From Streptococcus pseudopneumoniae (GTDB taxonomy: Bacteria > Bacillota > Bacilli > Lactobacillales > Streptococcaceae): a stretch of 32,129 nucleotides of DNA. The DNA lies in contig NZ_JWAJ01000060.1 in assembly GCF_001068775.1 (NCBI RefSeq), positions 1-32,129 on the forward strand. The letters are read 5' to 3'. The notes beneath the pieces were generated by a model. It did not search any database and was not told the DNA's origin. It saw nothing but the letters and a program-made list of their open reading frames with translations. Position 1 is the first letter of the stretch; each line of letters starts with the position of its first letter. The translations under genes and the position numbers were made by a program. This document shows positions 31,932-32,129 of the stretch, in pieces.

Positions 31932-32053
31932 TAAATTTAAAGAAGGCTAGACAAAAACTCAATTTCATCAAAAAAAGAAGAAATTAAAACGCATAGTATC
32001 AAGTTTTTTCGGCTCTTTTCTACCATTTGTCAAGTATATCAAGGGCTTTAAGT

Positions 32054-32102
32054 AAAAAAAGAGATAAGACAGTAGCTATTCTGAGGTTACTGTCTTATTT
32101 TT
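32054..32102. terminator. Bidirectional terminator at the right edge
   Basis: ATAAGACAGTA (32064-32074) pairs with TACTGTCTTAT (32088-32098), 13-nt loop. TTTTT follows on the plus strand and seven T on the minus strand. It separates murE from a converging minus-strand gene. Confidence 0.88.
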
Positions 32103-32129
32103 ACCACTTATTGATCCATAAAAGGGCAT
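32101..32129 (-). CDS. Possible 3' end of a converging gene, cut by the window edge
   Basis: Read from the right edge on the minus strand, one frame gives ALLWINKW followed by TAA at 32103-32101, directly before the terminator hairpin at 32054-32098. The stop codon set against a terminator suggests the C-terminus of a gene whose body lies outside the window. Eight residues are too few to identify it, and the other two frames also close nearby, so this is a weak call. Confidence 0.3.

Overview
The window is Gram-positive, low-GC chromosomal DNA from a Streptococcus, most likely of the mitis/pneumoniae/oralis group. Three things point there. The genes are typical of the genus: branched-chain-amino-acid-sensing CodY, a lysine-type MurE, the MurT/GatD pair, MltG with a long cytoplasmic proline-rich arm, and an AliB-type lipoprotein. 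Promoters are strong sigma-A types with many extended -10 elements. The gene order codY-pncA / cshA / har / murT-gatD / pepQ, and greA / mltG / GNAT-GNAT / murC / SNF2 helicase / malY / metB / aliB / flippase / murE, resembles two stretches I recall from pneumococcus. The species is not decided. I see no prophage, CRISPR array, rRNA or intact transposon.

Layout. (1) 1-3700: a tRNA-Leu, the codY-pncA operon, a short plus-strand transcription unit and the DEAD-box RNA helicase gene cshA. (2) 3850-8700, plus strand: har (flavoprotein disulfide reductase), murT-gatD (lipid II amidation) and pepQ (prolidase), each with its own promoter and terminator. (3) 8690-13720, minus strand: a GNAT gene, the pncB-nadE NAD-salvage operon, an XRE regulator/membrane protein pair, and a GNAT-HAD pair. 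(4) 13820-21020, minus strand: an amino-acid permease, greA, mltG, and an operon of a charged orphan protein, murC and two GNAT genes. (5) 21020-30380, minus strand: a SWIM/SNF2 helicase, the metB-malY transsulfuration operon, an AliB-like lipoprotein and a MurJ/YtgP-like flippase. (6) 30480-31930, plus strand: murE, diverging from the flippase.

Two themes link the genes. Peptidoglycan: murC, murE, murT/gatD, the flippase and mltG cover precursor synthesis, amidation, export and glycan-strand release. Nutrient sensing: CodY, a peptide-binding lipoprotein with a CodY-box-like site, prolidase, an amino-acid permease, and a sulfur-amino-acid operon with a perfect MET-box (MtaR/MetR-type site). 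NAD salvage is also nearly complete here (pncA, pncB, nadE).

This is mostly core genome. I found no clear new multi-gene system. The items most worth a second look are two Mur-ligase genes (murT, murE) predicted to make leaderless mRNAs with the same promoter-to-start geometry; a promoter-terminator unit of about 100 nt between codY and cshA; a tRNA-Leu read with anticodon AAG sitting behind codY-pncA with no visible terminator between them; three related terminator hairpins in tandem behind nadE; and palindromic operator candidates at pncB and at the XRE gene.
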